Origin: Phoebastria nigripes
Taxonomy: Eukaryota > Chordata > Aves > Procellariiformes > Diomedeidae
Direction: 5' to 3'
NCBI GenBank assembly: GCA_035582835.1
Contig: JAYKAV010003152.1
Span: 215,710-279,709 of the forward strand
DNA length: 64,000 bases
The position numbers were made by a program, and so were the translations under genes. Below the pieces are notes generated by a model. That model made no database searches. It was not told the DNA's origin and saw nothing but the letters and a program-made list of their open reading frames with translations. Within the stretch, counting starts at the first letter, position 1. The number at the start of each line of letters is the position of its first letter. Below are positions 47,301 to 58,660 of this stretch, one piece after another.

Positions 47301-49754
47301 TTTTGTCTGGAGTTCAATAAACATTTTATAATATGTTGCACTTTATCATCAACTTCTTGTTTGATTTCTACCCTGAAGTTAAAGGTTGGAAGGAGCACCA
47401 CTGTTATCAAAGTTGTTTTTTTTTTTTCTCTTTTGTGACTGTATTTTTTAATCTTGAAGCAAAAATATGGAAGTGTGAATGATTGTTTAAAAAAAAGTGA
47501 AAACTTACAAAAAACGTGTGTCCTTTGTCTAAGTACTTGACACAATGTGACTCCTTCGTGCAACTGACCTATTATGCATGATCACAACCTCTGGTTAATT
47601 AAACTTATCATTTTTCAGTTATTTTTCCTATGGATGCATAGCGTTATTGTTAGTGAAATGATGGCTTCTGTGTGGGTGTGGTTTTTTAAGAATAAAGTGT
47701 GCAATGTCAACATAGTATCACAGAAAACATTTAAGATCATGAGTTTCAGTAAGAAGTTATTCTGCTTCTGAGCTATATAAAATCACACAATCATCATGAA
47801 TTTTCTGTACTTAAATATTAGCAGTGTGGCTTATCTTTTTAAAACATCTATACCTGCTGTATCTCTTTCGTTTTCTGCAGTTATTTGCAGTATAACCAAG
47901 AGTGTATTTTCTCTGAGATGATGTGTTGTATGCAAATTAGACCAGAAATTTCAGGCTTAAGCATGAATATCTGCCAATTTATTTCCCACTGTGTTGATTT
48001 ATTAAATCGTAAAATGAAATGTGTAATTGCAAATGCAAGTGACTCCATTAGAATAATAATTAAAACCTAAAATCGGTATTCTCATCAGAGTGGGACAATT
48101 TCTTCTCCTGCAGTGTAATAAAACAAATCCCCATTTTCCTCCTTGCTTGCTGGCACTTGGCTTTGAGTCCCATTGAGAAAGGGTAATATTTACTCTGTGT
48201 ATGTGTGTGTATATTTTACCATCCCATATGTATATTAAGGCATTTGTATGGGTTAGAAATTTAGATTAGACCTGGATCCTGGAAACAGTTATGCTTACAC
48301 TTTACATGGCATCCATAGCTGAACTAANCGGGGTTACTTGCTTGCGGTGAATTGAGTATGTGTGTTAATGCTTGGAGTATTAATGCCTTAATGTTTTGTG
48401 TAACTCAGTTCTAGTTCAGTAGAACTCAACTGTGTGTAAAAGAAATCACACCTGAACTCAGTCTGAGTCGACTGAGTTCAGACTAATGTTGCTGACATGC
48501 TCTGAAAGTATCAGGAGTTTCTGCAAAAAACCTGCTGTTTGGTGGAAATAAAAACTTTTTTTTTCCTGGACCTTTCTGATATTTGCCTCCTGGTTGGACC
48601 TGGTAGACTGCTCAGGAACTTCAGGATCCAGGGTCCTTGTTTTTGTGCAGAGTGATACTTGACTGCATGATCCCAGGTGTCCGGAGTCTAAAGATGAGGG
48701 TAACCCAATTATGTAGGTTGATGCTGCCAAGACTGCAGTAGCCAAGAGTGCTTTGATGGCTACAGATTTGGATACAGTGAAGGTTCCTCTTGTTGGAGCT
48801 TAATCCAGGTGCCTTGAGATCAGAGCTCTTGTTATTTTGAATCTCTGTGCTTTGCACTAGAAAACCTTCCTGAGTATTGGTGTCTGAGGGGATACTAAAT
48901 GTGTTTCATTTGGTAAATATGACACTAAAACATTTACAATTATTTTTTTCCTGGGAGGATAAGAGAGAATACAACCACCTAGCTTTTCATTCCATCCTTT
49001 TTAGTAACACACTTCAATTTCCTGCACAACAGAAACTAAGTTGTGACTAAGTTTGGTACCAACAGTTCAAGTTACTGCTCCAGCTCAGAAGCTGGATTTC
49101 ATCCCATATTGCTCATTTTTATCTCTTTCCCTTCCCCCTCTTGCTTGCTGTATGAAAAACCTGGACAAACTGTAGGAAGCATTGACCAAAATTATGTTTC
49201 TTCAAGCACTTGCATGAAATGCTGTGATGGTATTTAAGTCCACTTTTTGCAGAATTGCTCTCTGCTAGGTTACAAAAGAGTATCGCAAAGTACACAGGAA
49301 TAAGCCATTAGATGTTGCAACATAGTCCTTGCTAACCTGCTGTGTTCAGTATCTTATCTTGTGTGGAATAGATATTGACCAGTCACTCAGTCCATACAGA
49401 CCTTGGTTATCAAGCCCAAAGCTGCTCTTGCAGAAAAGTAGGAATATACCCCCCCAAATTACTCAGCAGAGCTGTGGAGGGCACTCCTGATATTGATGCT
49501 TTCTGGCGTTAAAGTATTGCCATGGCTGGCTGGATAGCGTGCCATGTTATTTTGCTAGTTTAATGCAACTGTGATCAAGGTGGTCTCAGGTCAAGGTAAA
49601 AAACACTTCATTCATAAAACCTACAGATCCTTGCAGCCTCACTGCCTGTGTTTAAAGACTCAGATGACTCAGCTTAATTGTGATTGTCTCGCTTGCTTGC
49701 TTGTCAGAGTTTGAGTTCTTAAAGATTGCTCCTTTTCTCTGTCTCTCTATCTAG
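44367..49754. other. Noncoding DNA, T-rich on the plus strand around 45,200-46,660
   Basis: No gene or interspersed repeat recognised. From about 45,200 to 46,660 the plus strand is strikingly rich in T, which lengthens open frames on that strand (five between 45460 and 46646, 61-97 codons, hydrophobic from Phe and Leu codons). They carry no family motif and look compositional. At 47880 a good acceptor (ttcgttttctgcag) precedes an open 61-codon frame, without a convincing donor. N bases occur at 45690, 45834 and 48328. Confidence 0.4.
48452..48481. repeat. Perfect 12-bp hairpin, 6-nt loop
   Basis: CTGAACTCAGTC, then TGAGTC, then GACTGAGTTCAG. The arms match exactly. It is the strongest short stem-loop I noticed outside the 35.1-kb palindrome; there is no T-run or other sign of function. 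Confidence 0.8.
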
Positions 49755-49855
49755 AAAGCAAGCTATAGATGCTTTCCTGCTCCATGTACAGTATTGGCCC
49801 TTGGGCATATACGTAGCCTACAACTTCAAAAGAGAAGCCTATATTGGGAATGAAG
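49755..49855 (+). other. Best candidate exon of an unidentified plus-strand gene
   Basis: A long pyrimidine tract (ctccttttctctgtctctctatctag) ends in AG at 49754. A near-consensus donor AAG|GTAAGG follows 49855. The 101 bases between are open in one frame for 33 codons, with one spare base at each end, reading KQAIDAFLLHVQYWPLGIY then VAYNFKREAYIGNE. The mix of aromatic and charged residues looks protein-like, but I recognise no family. No neighbouring exon is securely linked. It could be a true internal exon, an exon of a noncoding RNA, or chance. Confidence 0.35.
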
Positions 49856-52800
49856 GTAAGGATTTTTTGATGTTCGCTCCTGTCTCTGAGGATCTATCAG
49901 CTCCATCTTCTCTCTGCCGTCCATGATTTCTTAATCGTGAATTCAGTTAAAGTCATTCTGTCTTTCCTCCCAACGCTTCCCTGATAAAAGGCTAATATAC
50001 TTTGGGTAATTACTGTCCAGAAGAATAAACAGAGCCCACTAATGACTGTCCTGGTGCCTGGCTAAATCGTGAGCAGTTGGGTTTACCCAGTATGAGGTAG
50101 GGTGCTCTTTCTCACTGATGAGCAATGTTATTAAAATCCTGATGTAAAGCATCATGAATTCTATATAAATGCACCATTTGCTAATCAAAAATTACCACTT
50201 GGGTAATGCAACACATTAATTGGTCCCATCTGAGGCTATCCTGAGTGATGATAGGTTGGTTGGGACATGTTTTGGTGCTACCTTTGATACATAACACAAC
50301 AAACATATACTGGTTAAAGTGTAGGTTTTGCTTATCTAACATGCATAGTTTTCTGAATCATTTTTTCAGCCAGCTGAATCGGGATCTGGACTGAAAGCAA
50401 AACTATACATACTTTTAAAGCATGTTTGCATTTACATCCTGTTACTGAAAAGGAAATTAGTATTATGATATCGTAGGAAGATAAAGTTGCACCATCACTT
50501 CCACTTTACGCCTCTATCTTCAGGTGCTTTGTAGCAAAAAATATGGACTCTGAAACTTGCTGGGTGTCTGTGAAAACTTTAAGAAAAGAAAGTTTTGACA
50601 AAGCTGTTTTTACTATTAGAGAATTCAACTAATTACAACTAATACCAGAAATGTGGGACATAGACAGTTGTAGTTTGACAGAGCAATAGTTCTTATTTCA
50701 TAAATGCTTTGACTGTTGCAGTGAAAATTGGTTTTCCTTTGGGTGAGTTGTGAACTATACTTCCACATGGGTGCCTCAGTAGTCAGATTTTTCGAAAGGA
50801 CTTAGCACCCAGCAGGACACAGTGAAATGCTAGGAGCTGCTGGATACTGAACTCTGAAATTCTGACCCAAGTTCAAAGTGTGCAGCTAAAAAATGTTGTA
50901 CTTCAAATGCACATGATACTTCCAGCCATGCTCACAGAGCAGGTGCCTAACTGCTCTGAAAATCTAAGTCTGTGAGCTTGAGCACCTCTCTCTTAAAATA
51001 AGGAACATGAATCTATTAAAATAAGAGAACATGAATAAGATTCCCATTTTAGTGTCATACAGCAAAGGTTCCACATGCTGTAGCTTATCGACAATGGGAA
51101 GCATTGGTCTGCAGTATTTATGCAGATACGCATGTATTTTGGTTTGAACCAATTGCTACCAACAGGACCAAGTCCTTCCAAAGCAGGACATCCTTGCTCA
51201 CTGTTTTTACACTCCTTTTAAGAACAACTTGTTTTATAATATGAATGGAGACTTTCGTTAGCCATCACTTAAAAGTGTAGGAATTATTCTTAGCCTTTCT
51301 GAGCTCCTGTCTTCTTTTCAACTTTCCTCTTGCCGTATGGATCATAGCCTCTTCTCACCCTACTTTAGGACTGCCACAGCTGTGAGACCTCCAGACGCAC
51401 TCACTGTACTGAGCTAACCCGGGCCTGATAGGACCTGCTACCAAAACCCAGCTTGCTTTCTGCTACTAAGTGGAGTCTTATTGCTTGGGAACCAGTGCAG
51501 CTGTAACTGTACTGAGCATGAGCCATGGAAGCTTTATCTTGGTGCGGATCTGTTGACTGTGGAAGAATTACTCTTGGCTTATAACACAGATGTAGCAGAG
51601 GATAAGTGTCTTGATACTTATTTCCTTGTGAATTGTAGTGAGAGGGTGTATTATTTTTATCTTCTGCATTCAGTGAGTTCAGTGTATTCTTATTCATTAG
51701 GAAAATTTTATCCGTACTTACACAACATGAAACAGGCATTTTAGCCAAAATCTGCTTCTTAAAAAGGTTAATAAATGCAGTCATCCAGGACTGTGAAAGG
51801 CAAGGAATGTAAATTATGCGTAGCTGGGGAAAATAGTTTCCCATACATTCTCTGTTTCCCAGCTCCTCGCAGAAATGTGCTCTTTATCTTAGTCACTTTA
51901 GTGCCACAACAGGAGCCTGATTTTAGTTATTTTCAAGGAGAGGAAAAATGATTGAAGAGGAGCTCTCCTACCATACCCATTTTAATTATAGCCTATGTAT
52001 ACCTATGCATGTAGCTGCTTATACTCATCCTGTTTATTTGACCTTTATAATGCGGAGGCAGCCTCTCAGAGCGTCATTAAGGTGACTTTATAGGGCTAAA
52101 TAACGGTGAAATAACGATTCCTGTCTGTGACTTTACCGGACAACATGGTCACACTTTTTTACTCTCCTTTACCTAGCCACTCAAGGTAAGCTTCTTAGAA
52201 CTGATGAGTTTGTAGCTTGGGTTCAAAGTTCTCCAGTAAGAGATTCTGCACCCCACACCTCCCCCCCCCCCCCCCCCCCCCCCCCCCCATTATTTCTTTA
52301 ATTATCAAGTAGACAAGTAAATTAGGTTCTCCCTGTCATCTTCTTGTAAATTGAGGACATTCTCTCAGTATCATTCCTTTTTGCCCAGTAGAAACCCCCT
52401 AGATACCACAGGAGGGAATGATGTTATGCCCTCTTCTTCTATTTGTGATTTCGTCTTCCTTTTGGCATCAATGTCAAAGTTTAACATGAGTATTTGCATT
52501 TGGCCCTAAAGGAGTTGTCATCATCACAGTACAGTAATAGCTTTGCAGGGGACATCATTGTTGTCACACTAACACACAACACACACTAGCACACAAACCC
52601 AGTGATGTGCTTTTTGTGATGACCTGGACAAAAATAAAGATATGACTACCTATTAAAAATCTATCTGTAAGATCAAGTATTGGATCCTTTTCAAAAAAAC
52701 AGGTAATTTTGATCATCATTTCATACGCTTACCAAGATTCTGTGCACTTCATGAGTCATTACAGCTTCCAGAGAAGAGTCCTTTAGAAGCTGAATATCAG

Positions 52801-55800
52801 TTACAGCCATTTATTGCACATTGAGGAATAAATTGAAGAGAAAGGCAGGAAATTAGGAGACATCTGAGTACCCATGAGTACCATATGTATGATTACATGC
52901 ATATTTTTAAACTGAAGTACGATACCTTCTAATAATAAGAAGTCTTAGGAAGATCTTAGAAGAAATATAGGCAGAAAGATAATCTCTGTGTGCTGATGAA
53001 GCGATGCTGATTTAGCATGGATACATGAGCAGATACTAAATATAATCAGGTTTTATGCAAATCAAAGCCCCGGTGCAGCACTTCAATGACAACTGAAAAG
53101 AACTCATTCTCCTCCAAATAACACTTAACTTCCAAGTGCAGCATGCTTTTATCAAACTAGCTAAGGTTTACATTGTACAAAAGAGAAGCTGTCAACAAGA
53201 GCACCGCATCACGCTTCCAGCTATCATGCCACTTTTGTCTACTGTTACCTTTAATTAAAAGGCAGTCACTGTGATTTATATAACGTCATTTGAATGGATA
53301 AAGCATTTCTGTTGGGAAGAAATATAAATGAAAAGACAAATGCAGGTCACTTGTGAGTATACTGAGCACGGTATGCTGCTGGGTGACTAGGTATCTTAAA
53401 ATTGACAGGAAGTATTAATTATAACTTACTACTGAGAAACTTTAAATAACATTTTCTTAAGCTGATTCTTTTCTATGGCATCAGTATTGCAGCCAAGGAG
53501 CTGTACAAGTGATGTTAACTGAAAGTCAGAGCATGTCATGTGGGATGTTTTGGGGAGTGCATCAGGTTGGTTTGAAATTGTTCAGCAATTGTAGATAGGA
53601 ACTTTCCTTGAATGACAGAATGAAAAATGGTCAGCGTCCTTTTGGCAGAGAGTAGGCTATTTTCCTAATGTTATTTAAACATATTTTTTGACTAGAAGAG
53701 GTTATTTTGGCAGTGAAATTCATTCACTGATGAAATAAAAGGGAAGTAAATACTTTGTTTCCAGAATTCAGTTAACAGAAGAGAAGTAACACCTGAACAA
53801 ATTCACCCAAGTAATAAATACACTAAGTCTAAATCTCCTAGATGTTTTACAGTAAATAATAACTTAAGTGTAGTCACTAGGGATACGCCTGTTTCACTCC
53901 AGCTTTAGTAACGACAAAATGTCATCTGTTTTTAACAGGAAGGTGCGTTAAAGGAAAAGAAAGCTGTTTGTTAGAAAATATATCCTGGATGACATTCATG
54001 GCCCTACTGAACTGCATTAAGGCACTGCAGTAATTAAAAATTCACTTCAGAGGAGCTTATTATTCCTTGATTCACAGTTACTCTGTCTATCAAGAGCCTT
54101 CTGGACCCAGGCGTTACGAAAACGTGATGCCTCCATTACTTGCTAGATTTCTGACTTAAATCTTCAAAGGAGATGTAAAACTTTTCCAAACCATGCAGAT
54201 AAAAGTCATGAATAAAAAAGACTTAGTGAGCATTTAGAATTAAAATAATTAGGCCACAGTGGATGCTTTCAGAAATTTAGCAGCTATGCCAGTGTAAAAG
54301 AAAATTCCTCATTAACTTGTGTGCCAGGTTTTTCAAATCTAATATTTAGTTAACCAGTCATTTCTAAAATCATATTAGTAATACTGACGAGAGAAGTTAA
54401 CCGTGTTAAGAAAATGTGCTTTTTTGTTAGGAGAGCTTGAGAAATTCTGGCAACAAAATAAACATAGCTGGATAAAGTTTTGCTCTCTTCCATGGTAGCT
54501 GCTACTACTAAAGTAAATGGAAATAGCATCAGAAAAAAGGCTGAGTTCTTATATTAATATGCAGTTAATATTCTTAGGGAGTGCATGGTGGATCGCAGCA
54601 GTATATCTCTATTGTCTTCCTAGCAGTCATTCCTGTTTGTTTTGGGGTTTTTTTGGCATTTAAGAGAGTATTAATAACAGCAAATTTGATTCAGTAAATG
54701 CTAACTCTTGCTGCAATTGAGGAGTTGTGGCTCTGGTCATTAAAAAGTAACTAACTGATGTCCCAGTATAAACTGCAATGATCTCATGCCTCATAAAATG
54801 TGCTATTTTCCACTGCCCCAAGAACTGGTGGGAAGTTATTATTCTTGTTTTCCAATAGCTAAATAGGACTTTGATCAGTTTTGCCCAGTGTTTTTCTGGA
54901 TACACCAGCAGGACAATGCTGCCTTGACACACAAATGGTAAATTGAAGACCAACTTGTGGTTTTTAATGTCAGCAGACTTACTCTGTTGCTTCAGTTGGT
55001 CATAATTTTAAAATAAACTTATTTTCTTGCTTAAAACTCTAAATCTCAGAAATACTGCCGTGTTAAGTAGAGAGATAAAGGTATTTTAAGTGTGAGTAAT
55101 TAAACAAGATTTTTGCAATATAGAAAACTGTTAGAAAGTTGGTGGCGGAGGACCTAGGTTTTTGTCAAGGGATTAAAGAATTAGATGGCAATTGAAGGAG
55201 ATTTCTGGAGGGCTAAGTTTTATTTAAATGAGTTAATCTTACCTATCTGTGGGATTTCATTAGGGTTTGGTGAGGTATTATATCGCCTTCAGATATAGGA
55301 TGAGGGCAATGTTTATGTCGTCACTGGTGCCAGACAGTGAATCAAAAATGCTATTCTTAGCTCTGTTACTACCTTGATATATGCCGGGGAAATAACTTGT
55401 CATCTGTGCTTCACGCATAAAAATGGAAATACCATGCTTTCCCTACTTCAGAGAAAGGAGAAGTAAAGAATGGCCATGCTGGGTGAAATTTCAGGGTCTA
55501 AGTCGTATTTCTGTTAGTGGCTAGTAGCGAACGTTTATGTAGGAGTTATAGGGCAAGCATACAATAACGCTGGTAGTTCTGGAGTTATGTGAACTAGGAG
55601 AAATATCTTGGTTTAATACTTCCTGGTGGATGAATAATACGGTCTTTTTTTTTCTTCTTTTTTCTTTCCTTTTGAATTCCTGTAAACTTTCAGCATCTGT
55701 GTCAGGGAACTGGTTGTTGGACTGATATTTTCATAAAACCATCTAGTTTAATCACAAAATCTTTTGTGACTAGAAACAGCCAGCTTAGGAACTGTCACTC

Positions 55801-56756
55801 TATATGCTTTACTTAAGTGTGTTACCTTTTGCTTGCATTCCACTGAAGATGTTTGGTCTGGTAAGGAGGAAGGCCACTTCTAAAAGATTGCAGAAGGACT
55901 TCGTGGCACTGAATCACTAGGCAATAAAATGGCAGGTGATTATGGCCTTTCATAGCTGATTCAGAAGGCCTGACCTCCTCCTCTCCCCGCTCAACAAGTG
56001 GAAATGGTGGAGATGCTTGTCTTAAATAGGTGTAGTGGATAATATTACATGAAGTGTTTCATGATGTTTAGGCTTCAGCCTGTGAGAAGAAATGGTATCC
56101 CCAAAGCTTTACCCATTTAGAGATCATAGAATAATCAAAGTTTTTAAGCCTGACAAGATAAAATCCCACAGTTTTTTAGTCTCCCTTTGATTAGGAGTAC
56201 TTAAAATCTAAATTGTATTTATGGCTATGAAATACCTGGTCTCAAGAAGAAACCTCACTCTCTCTGTTTCAGTATTATTATCATTCTGCTAGATAGGCAG
56301 AATTGAGTGGAAGAAGAGACATCTGACATACTTTGCTAGCAATGAAAGATGCCTGTGAAAAAGGAAGGAGCTGAACCTAGATTTCCAGACTAGTAACTTA
56401 GTGATCTTGCTGATGGAAAGAAGTCTGGTTTAATAATGGTTATTATTTAAATTGAATGGATTAAGGTGTTTCTGATGGATTTGATATATTAATCCAATGC
56501 TATTAATCTGTTAATGAGGCCACACTTCTTTGAATCATCTGTTGTGCACTATGATCTGGTAGCCTGGCTGAATAGGTGATGCCTCAGGAATCTCACTTTC
56601 CAGGTCAGCAGCAGCTTAGGTACATCCTGGGATACTGTTACTAGGAGATTCAAGTACCGTGACCTAAATCTGCTTTCTATTTGTTTTACTGCTCTGTATT
56701 TTGGGAATGTTAACTTGATGAAAAAATTGATTTTAAAACTTTTTTTTTCTCCCCAG
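49856..56756. other. Repeat-poor noncoding DNA, possible conserved elements
   Basis: No interspersed repeat recognised. Between 51,845 and 54,659 there is no open frame of 60 or more codons in any frame. Two stretches have even composition and homeobox-type AT cores without low-complexity sequence, as conserved noncoding elements often do: 52,040-52,150 and 53,050-53,330 (the latter with TTTAATTAAA). This is an impression of texture, not a comparison. Confidence 0.3.
52261..52288. repeat. Poly-C tract (28 C)
   Basis: An uninterrupted C run on the plus strand, preceded by a C-rich 'ccccacacct'. It is longer than the tract at 16802, has the same caveats about length, and has G-quadruplex potential on the minus strand. 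Confidence 0.9.
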
Positions 56757-56927
56757 AATTGTCCCATGGAGACAATCCCTGAGGCTCAGATCAGGATGCA
56801 ACTCATTTATCTGACAGAGGAATGCCCTATATACGCAGTGGTTAAAACCAGTCAGACAAGCCTGTCAGTGGCAGAGTCCTATCTTAATATTGTTACTGTT
56901 TGTTTTCATTCTTCTTCTAAAGTATGA
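56757..56927 (+). other. Candidate 3' exon (acceptor plus open frame)
   Basis: A strong acceptor (tttttttttctccccag) ends at 56756. The following sequence is open for 56 codons (NCPMETIPEAQIRMQLIYL and on) to a TGA at 56925-56927. I see no good donor, so if real it would be a terminal coding exon. No family recognised. T-runs ending in CAG are common in AT-rich introns, so the support is weak. Confidence 0.2.
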
Positions 56928-58369
56928 TTAAAAAATAGTTCCACAAACATATCAGAAAAGACACGTGGCAGTGAAATACTAGGATTTTTCATTTCTTCCA
57001 ATTCTATGTCAGTGGTTATCTGAGTGACCACTTAAAACAAACTGCACAAGTTAAAGAGCAAATGGTTTATCCTTTCTTCATGTGTAATACAACATGATGG
57101 CAGGAACCTTTTTCTTGCTACAAGAAATGAGGTAGCTGCAAGGAATGTCTACATTTATACAGGAATGCCTACATCTTTCACGCTAGTTCAGAGTACTCAG
57201 TTGCTTGTGACTCTAGCTGTTCTAGTTCACCTTTGTTTTATTAAAGATGCATCTGAGGTCAACTGCCACTAACTCTACTGTTAAATATTGATTTAACAAT
57301 TTGAATTAATGTAATTTTCAGTTGTTCTTCCCTACTTAATGTACAGCAGCACTTCAGTGACCCAGTCAATAAGATCAATAGCACTCGTGAAGTTCAGGCT
57401 ATGGCTGTCACTGACTTGCTCTGCCCTTCTCCTTGCTCTTTTCACCCAGGGTCAGACAGGTTTTAGTAAATGCACAATCTATGTTCCTGCTAATAGGCTG
57501 TGGGACTTCTCTGGCTAGATGCATTCTGTGCACAGCAATTAATTCTGAAGCAGATTGTTTGGTGCCTCATACCGATTTTTTTAATCAAGCTGCTCTTTCT
57601 CCTTTAACGAGAGAAAAGATTAAACAATGAAGGCATCTTTTGTGGTTTATTTCAAGGTTTTCTGCAAGCCCTTGTGTAACAGTTAAGGGCTCTTTATATA
57701 AGTAAAAGTACATACTTGGTAATTTGTAAATAGCAAGTCTTTACTTCATAACACTTGCTAATCAGTGTGTCAGAGCTAAAAGGCCAATATTTAAAGACAT
57801 AAATATGGCTAAGTTAAGCATGTGTTTTAAACATTTGGTTAAATGTCTGGGGTTGGTGTACTAGCAACCTGGAGAATTATGCCTTAATGAGAGTGAAAAT
57901 ATCTGGGCAGCCAAATGTTAATCACTTTGTCAAAATAACACTTAAAATACAACGTGCCTTGGTGTTGCATGGGAAAGTAAGTGTGATTGTTCCTATTCCA
58001 TGAATGTGCCACCTGTGACAAAGAAAGTCACAACTGGCCGCTATTCAGGTGGTAAACCGATGGTAAGTGTAGATTTGAGTGTGTATGCCCTGAGTCAATT
58101 TCCCTCTGAACAGTTTTCATTAAATGTAAGAGGTCTTATTTTCTTGATCTCTGTCTCTTTTAAGGCAGGAGTATACATGTATGCATAAGCAGATGGAAAG
58201 TCAGTGTGAAAAAGAAAGAAGCATGAGAACTAATGTCTTTTGAGTAATTTTGAGAATAGTGGAGGGTATGTATTAAATATGAAACTGATGTTTATGCTTT
58301 CATTTAACAGAATAATGGCAGTAGCTCTTACAACTTCGCAAAAAAAGAAAAAAGAAAAATCTGCTTTCA
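56928..58369. other. Noncoding DNA
   Basis: No recognised feature. A donor-like ATG|GTAAGT at 58063 follows an open stretch (VPPVTKKVTTGRYSGGKPM), but no acceptor precedes it. Confidence 0.4.
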
Positions 58370-58660
58370 TGTGTCTTGGCAAAAACCCCCCACCTCTGCT
58401 ATCCTTCTGTAATTCACAATGAGGTCTAGATCCACGTTGTGACCATCTTGTGCTGCCACACACCCTCTTTGCGCTCCTTCCCCTGTGCAGNGGTGTTCTT
58501 CACCCAGGTTCACGCACCTGTAAAGGAGGTGTTCCAGGATGCCCTGCTTCTCCTTGAACCACCAGCGCCTGGGTATGACAAAGATAAGGTTACAGAGAGC
58601 CAGCAGGAGTGATGCAGCTGCTGAAGCCACATGCTTTACATGCACAACAAGGAAAGCAAT
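58370..58660. other. Unidentified GC-rich island with a 92-codon minus frame
   Basis: About 290 bases markedly GC-richer than both flanks. The minus strand has a 92-codon frame (58645-58367, one N at 58491) with a hydrophobic start (ASLLLALCNLIFVIP) and then RRWWFKEKQGILEHLLYRC. I cannot place it in a family. The abrupt composition edges suggest an inserted fragment such as a retrocopy or repeat piece, but no poly-A or duplication is visible. Confidence 0.3.
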
